A DNA stretch of 9,177 bases from JBLHGU01 sp047615875 (GTDB taxonomy: Bacteria > Pseudomonadota > Gammaproteobacteria > Arenicellales > CAJQKF01), in the NCBI GenBank assembly GCA_047615875.1, contig JBLHGU010000211.1, positions 1 through 9,177 on the forward strand. The letters are read 5' to 3'. Of this stretch, positions 7,147 to 9,177 are shown one piece after another (position 1 is the first letter of the stretch; every line of letters starts with the position of its first letter). Both the position numbers and the translations under genes were made by a program. Under the pieces are notes generated by a model. That model did not search any database and was not told the DNA's origin. It worked only from the letters and a program-made list of their open reading frames with translations.

Positions 7147-7615
7147 AATTGGTCCTCAGCCTGTATGCTTGCGATAGTTTTTTTAAGTACACGAATCACT
7201 TGCTCTACTGCACGTTTATCATCTTTATTGAGTGGCTGCAAAGGCGGACGAGGCGGCCCTGCCTTGCGACCACAAATCTCTTAGGAACGGCATAGGGCGG
7301 AGTCGACACTAGAATTGCATCTGCTTGCATATCTCTGGCAGCTCGAGCTACTTGTAAAGAATCTGGCTGCCGAATAGCACCGGTACCAATAATGAGAGGA
7401 ACTCTGCCGGCTATTACGGATTTGGCTTTCTGAGCGGAGTCGACTCTTTCTTCAATCGACTGAGCATAATATTCCCCCGTAGAACCCCCGACGATTATGC
7501 CATGGATGCCGGATTCGATCAGATAGTCAATCTGTGCAGCGAAAGCAGGTTGGTCGATAGCGCCATCCGCTTCATGGGGTGTAATGACCGGGGCGTAAAG
7601 TCCTTCGAATTTCAT
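7143..7615 (-). pseudogene. DHDPS/N-acetylneuraminate lyase-family gene with internal deletion and frameshift
   Basis: Family members are Schiff-base (beta/alpha)8 aldolases, deaminases or lyases, usually about 300 residues. From the ATG at 7613-7615 about 111 residues are normal: LYAPVITPHEADGAID, the GGSTGEYY keto-acid-binding motif at 43-50 (the GTTGE equivalent), the VPLIIGTGA strand at 72-80 and ILVSTPPYAVP at 101-111. The frame then runs into unrelated residues and stops at 7205 (136 codons). In another frame, 7280-7143 encodes a typical C terminus: EICGRKAG, GPPRPPLQPL and a Lys/Asp-rich helix ending at a TGA that overlaps the dehydrogenase ATG by 4 bp. About 145-150 middle residues are gone, including the Schiff-base Lys and catalytic Tyr regions. 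The break is near 7277-7286. In hydroxyproline-type pathways such an enzyme deaminates a pyrroline carboxylate, one possible ancestral role. Confidence 0.82.
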
Positions 7616-7627
7616 GGCTAGAAAACA

Positions 7628-7654
7628 GTAAAGTATACAATGTGTATACTTTAC
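7628..7654. promoter_or_regulatory. Perfect 11-bp inverted repeat, candidate GntR operator and -10 region of the DHDPS-family operon
   Basis: Arms GTAAAGTATAC (7628-7638) and GTATACTTTAC (7644-7654) are exact reverse complements separated by AATGT. The core GTATACAATGTGTATAC (7633-7649) has two GTATAC blocks 11 bp apart, about one helical turn, as expected for a dimeric repressor. On the minus strand the arm nearer the gene contains TATACT (7632-7637), a plausible -10 box about 17 bases before the ATG, so binding would block the promoter. The ribosome binding site between here and the ATG is poor. Confidence 0.65.
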
Positions 7655-7729
7655 CTATTGAGCGAATTCGACGCAAGATCGATTAAGAAAAAAACCTGCA
7701 CTGAGAACGGATTGACCAGCTAAATATGA

Positions 7730-8416
7730 CTATTTGCCAAGTGCTATATCAAAACTATCCGGTGTAACAAATTTTTCAATGCGCTTTCTGGATAGCTCCC
7801 AATGTGCATTAGCCAACTTCGCCGAAGCGTCCTCGTCCCGGGCTCTGAACGCTTCGATCATTTCATCGTGATGAGATACCGCGGATTCGAGATCACGCAG
7901 CATGTCATCATTGGTTGGCTGATAAAACGTTTGAGCAATACGAGCATGATCAATAAGGAGCCGGCGCAAACTGGGTTGTAGAAACACGTTATCTGCCATT
8001 TCGCCGATAATGGTATGAAACTGATCGTTATAAAACACTTTTTCCTGAATATCATCCCCAGCAACTGCATTAACAAACAATTGCTGAGTTTCTTCCAGAC
8101 GCTGAATTTGCTCAGCTCGGGCGTTCTGCGCAGCCAGACGAGAAATCGCTGCATAAATCATTGGGGCGACTAAAAAAAAGTCTCGCAATGCCCGTTGATC
8201 CATTGAGGAGACTCTGGCCCCGCGATTATTTCTGATATTTAAATAACCCTCACCGGCCAGATTGCGCAAGACATCTCGTAATGGGGTTCGGGAAATTTCA
8301 TATTCCTTACTCAACGCCACCTCGTCCAGATCCATACCAGGTGCAAGGTCCAACGTTAATATTCTGCGTTTGAGATCGTTATAGAAATGTTCTTTTTTAC
8401 TACTCGTTGCGGACAT
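7730..8416 (-). CDS. GntR-family transcriptional regulator, FadR/FCD subfamily
   Basis: This is a DNA-binding regulator with a ligand-sensing domain, likely the repressor of this locus. From the chosen ATG (8414-8416) it has 228 residues. The winged helix-turn-helix is at about 11-70 (YNDLKRRIL, LSKEYEISRTPLRDVLRNLAGEGYL, NRGARVS). The all-helical FCD domain follows at about 78-215, with the metal-binding pattern of this domain visible: D131 and H134 in NDQFH, H183 in SHHDEMIEAF and H205 in ANAHWEL. The frame could start at 8482, but those 22 extra codons lack similarity and contain the operator-like element, so I prefer 8416; the ribosome binding site there is weak. It lies 114 bp upstream of the DHDPS-family gene on the same strand. 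Operator-like elements before itself, that gene and the mttB-like gene suggest autoregulation and control of the whole locus. The ligand is unknown. Confidence 0.9.
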   Translation of the reverse strand: MSATSSKKEHFYNDLKRRILTLDLAPGMDLDEVALSKEYEISRTPLRDVLRNLAGEGYLNIRNNRGARVSSMDQRALRDFFLVAPMIYAAISRLAAQNARAEQIQRLEETQQLFVNAVAGDDIQEKVFYNDQFHTIIGEMADNVFLQPSLRRLLIDHARIAQTFYQPTNDDMLRDLESAVSHHDEMIEAFRARDEDASAKLANAHWELSRKRIEKFVTPDSFDIALGK

Positions 8417-8465
8417 CAGTACAGTTCTTTTTGGTATTTCATTGAGATTCAAACAAGGCATTGCA

Positions 8466-8482
8466 GTATACACAATGAACAA
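8466..8482 (-). promoter_or_regulatory. Candidate GntR operator and -10 region in front of gntR
   Basis: On the minus strand this reads TTGTTCATTGTGTATAC, matching the element before the DHDPS-family gene at 13 of 17 positions, with the half ATTGTGTATAC best kept. TATACT (8465-8470, minus strand) is a possible -10 box overlapping the operator, about 48 bases before the preferred gntR start. No good -35 was found. The arrangement fits autorepression. Confidence 0.45.
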
Positions 8483-8630
8483 TTCGAAAATTCAGATCAA
8501 AATGCTTGGCGGCCAGAACAAAATAAACAACTGCATTTTCAGAGAAAATTTCAGGCTGCAGATTTTTGGCCACTTGCCGCACTCTGCAGGGTTTTGGAAA
8601 TTTGATACGACACGTTATTAAGAGGAAATT

Positions 8631-8641
8631 TACAATTTGTA
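8631..8641. repeat. Small palindrome upstream of the response regulator gene
   Basis: TACAA and TTGTA arms surround a single T (TACAATTTGTA), 31 bp before the response regulator start. TAGAAT at 8645-8650 could be a -10 box, but no matching -35 is visible. It may be a regulator site or chance. Confidence 0.25.
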
Positions 8642-8652
8642 GGTTAGAATAT

Positions 8653-8666
8653 CCCTGCTATCAGGG
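8653..8666 (+). promoter_or_regulatory. Hairpin covering the ribosome binding site of the response regulator gene
   Basis: CCCTG (8653-8657) pairs with CAGGG (8662-8666) around a CTAT loop. The right arm is part of the AGGGGG ribosome binding site (8663-8668), which precedes the ATG at 8673. Pairing would hide most of the site in the mRNA, which could dampen or regulate translation. The stem is only 5 bp. Confidence 0.4.
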
Positions 8667-8672
8667 GGTCTG

Positions 8673-9077
8673 ATGGGGAAATACATAAAATCAGCGGGTA
8701 CAAGAATGGCCACAGTACTACTAGTAGAAGACAACGAGATGAACCGCGATATGTTGTCGCGCAGACTGAAAAAACGCGGCTATGAAGTATCCATTGCTGA
8801 AGATGGTGAAAAAGGCATAGAAATGGCTCTGCAAGCCTCTCCAGATATCATCCTGATGGATATGAGCCTGCCCGGAATTGATGGCTGGGAAGCAACCCGT
8901 CGTATTAAAGCCTCAGAATCAGGTTGCCAGATTCCGATTATCGCCCTTACCGCTCATGCAATGGAAAGTGACCGAGAAAAGTGTCTAAATGCAGGCTGTG
9001 ATGACTTCGATACCAAACCAGTGGAACTGGCCAGGTTGTTGCAGAAAATGGAGCAACTTGTAACTGCATCCTCATGA
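8673..9077 (+). CDS. Stand-alone CheY-like response regulator (receiver domain only)
   Basis: This is a phosphoacceptor protein of a two-component or multistep phosphorelay. The 134 residues form a single receiver domain with no output domain. Acidic pocket residues E19 and D20 are in LLVEDNEMNRD, the phosphoacceptor is D63 in ILMDMSLPGIDGWEA, the switch T93 is in IIALTAHAM, and K115 is in DTKPVE, so all conserved positions are filled. The ALTAHAM and DDFDTKPV wording is typical of receivers that work with hybrid kinases. The ATG at 8673 has AGGGGG just upstream. A second ATG at 8706 starts exactly at the domain (MATVLLVEDN) but has no good ribosome binding site, so the first 11 residues may or may not be real. 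The stop overlaps the next gene's ATG by 4 bp, implying translational coupling and a functional pair. It is divergent from gntR and looks unrelated to the catabolic locus. Confidence 0.92.
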   Translation: MGKYIKSAGTRMATVLLVEDNEMNRDMLSRRLKKRGYEVSIAEDGEKGIEMALQASPDIILMDMSLPGIDGWEATRRIKASESGCQIPIIALTAHAMESDREKCLNAGCDDFDTKPVELARLLQKMEQLVTASS

Positions 9078-9177
9078 CGGGCAATCAAGTCGTAATCCCA
9101 GAGGTGGGCACCGGCGCTGTTGCTAACGCCCTGTCACTGTTGCTGGCCGGGCTGGATGTTATGAAACAGGGTTTTGC
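9074..9177 (+). CDS. Start of a gene cut by the right edge, possibly a PAS-domain sensor kinase
   Basis: An ATG at 9074-9076 overlaps the response regulator stop (ATGA) and opens a frame of 34 complete codons to the edge. The visible protein begins MTGNQVVIPEVGTG, then ANALSLLLAGLDVMKQGF. The last part resembles the helix leading into PAS domains of sensor kinases, where a 'leucine-rich helix then (N/K)QG(F/V/L)' pattern is common. Coupling to a receiver gene fits a sensor or hybrid histidine kinase. The evidence is short and the function call is tentative; that it is a real coding start is likelier. Confidence 0.5.
   Translation, partial: MTGNQVVIPEVGTGAVANALSLLLAGLDVMKQGF

Noticed and set aside
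7205..7615. The 136-codon DHDPS-like ORF as a genuine small protein
   Set aside because: Its last ~25 residues match nothing, and the true family C terminus is present just beyond the break in another frame, which shows a deletion rather than a new protein.
8417..8482. 22-codon N-terminal extension of the gntR frame
   Set aside because: It contains the operator-like element and a -10-like box, and GntR proteins normally begin about ten residues before the YNDLKRRI helix, as with the 8416 start.

Overview
This window looks like chromosomal DNA of a proteobacterium of moderate GC. A gammaproteobacterium, perhaps marine, is my best guess, based on the E. coli-like sequence of the phenylacetate enzymes; I cannot fix the taxon. 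It holds three blocks.

Block 1 (1-2570, minus strand) is part of an aerobic phenylacetate (paa) cluster, read paaG -> paaJ -> paaA, with paaA running off the left edge. PaaA is a subunit of the ring-epoxidising oxygenase of phenylacetyl-CoA. PaaG isomerises the epoxide to an oxepin. PaaJ carries out the thiolysis steps that release acetyl-CoA and succinyl-CoA. An aldo/keto reductase gene (2722-3696, minus) lies just upstream on the same strand; its link to the pathway is unproven.

Block 2 (3724-8482) is a small catabolic locus. On the plus strand is an MttB-superfamily (trimethylamine methyltransferase-like) gene with no in-frame amber codon, so it is a non-pyrrolysine member. Convergent to it, on the minus strand, is gntR -> DHDPS-family gene -> aldehyde dehydrogenase -> DAO/OrdL-type FAD oxidase, with overlapping or touching ORFs after the DHDPS gene. 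Two middle genes are broken by large internal deletions. The DHDPS-family gene keeps its first ~111 and last ~45 codons, in different frames. The aldehyde dehydrogenase keeps ~23 N-terminal and ~87 C-terminal residues fused in frame. Both have lost their catalytic residues, while gntR, the oxidase and the mttB-like gene look intact. A related 17-bp element (best copy GTATACAATGTGTATAC) occurs before the DHDPS gene, before gntR and over the predicted start site of the mttB-like gene, so the GntR protein probably controls both arms as one regulon. The gene set (demethylase-like protein, amine/imino-acid oxidase, DHDPS-type lyase, semialdehyde-type dehydrogenase) suggests breakdown of an N-methylated amine or imino acid such as a betaine; the substrate is inference.

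Block 3 (8483-9177, plus strand) has a stand-alone CheY-like response regulator with complete phosphorylation-site residues. It overlaps by 4 bp the start of a second gene cut by the right edge, possibly a PAS-domain sensor kinase. A small hairpin covers the response regulator's ribosome binding site.

No RNA genes, insertion sequences, CRISPR arrays or convincing intrinsic terminators were seen. No stretch longer than 300 bases lacks a gene.
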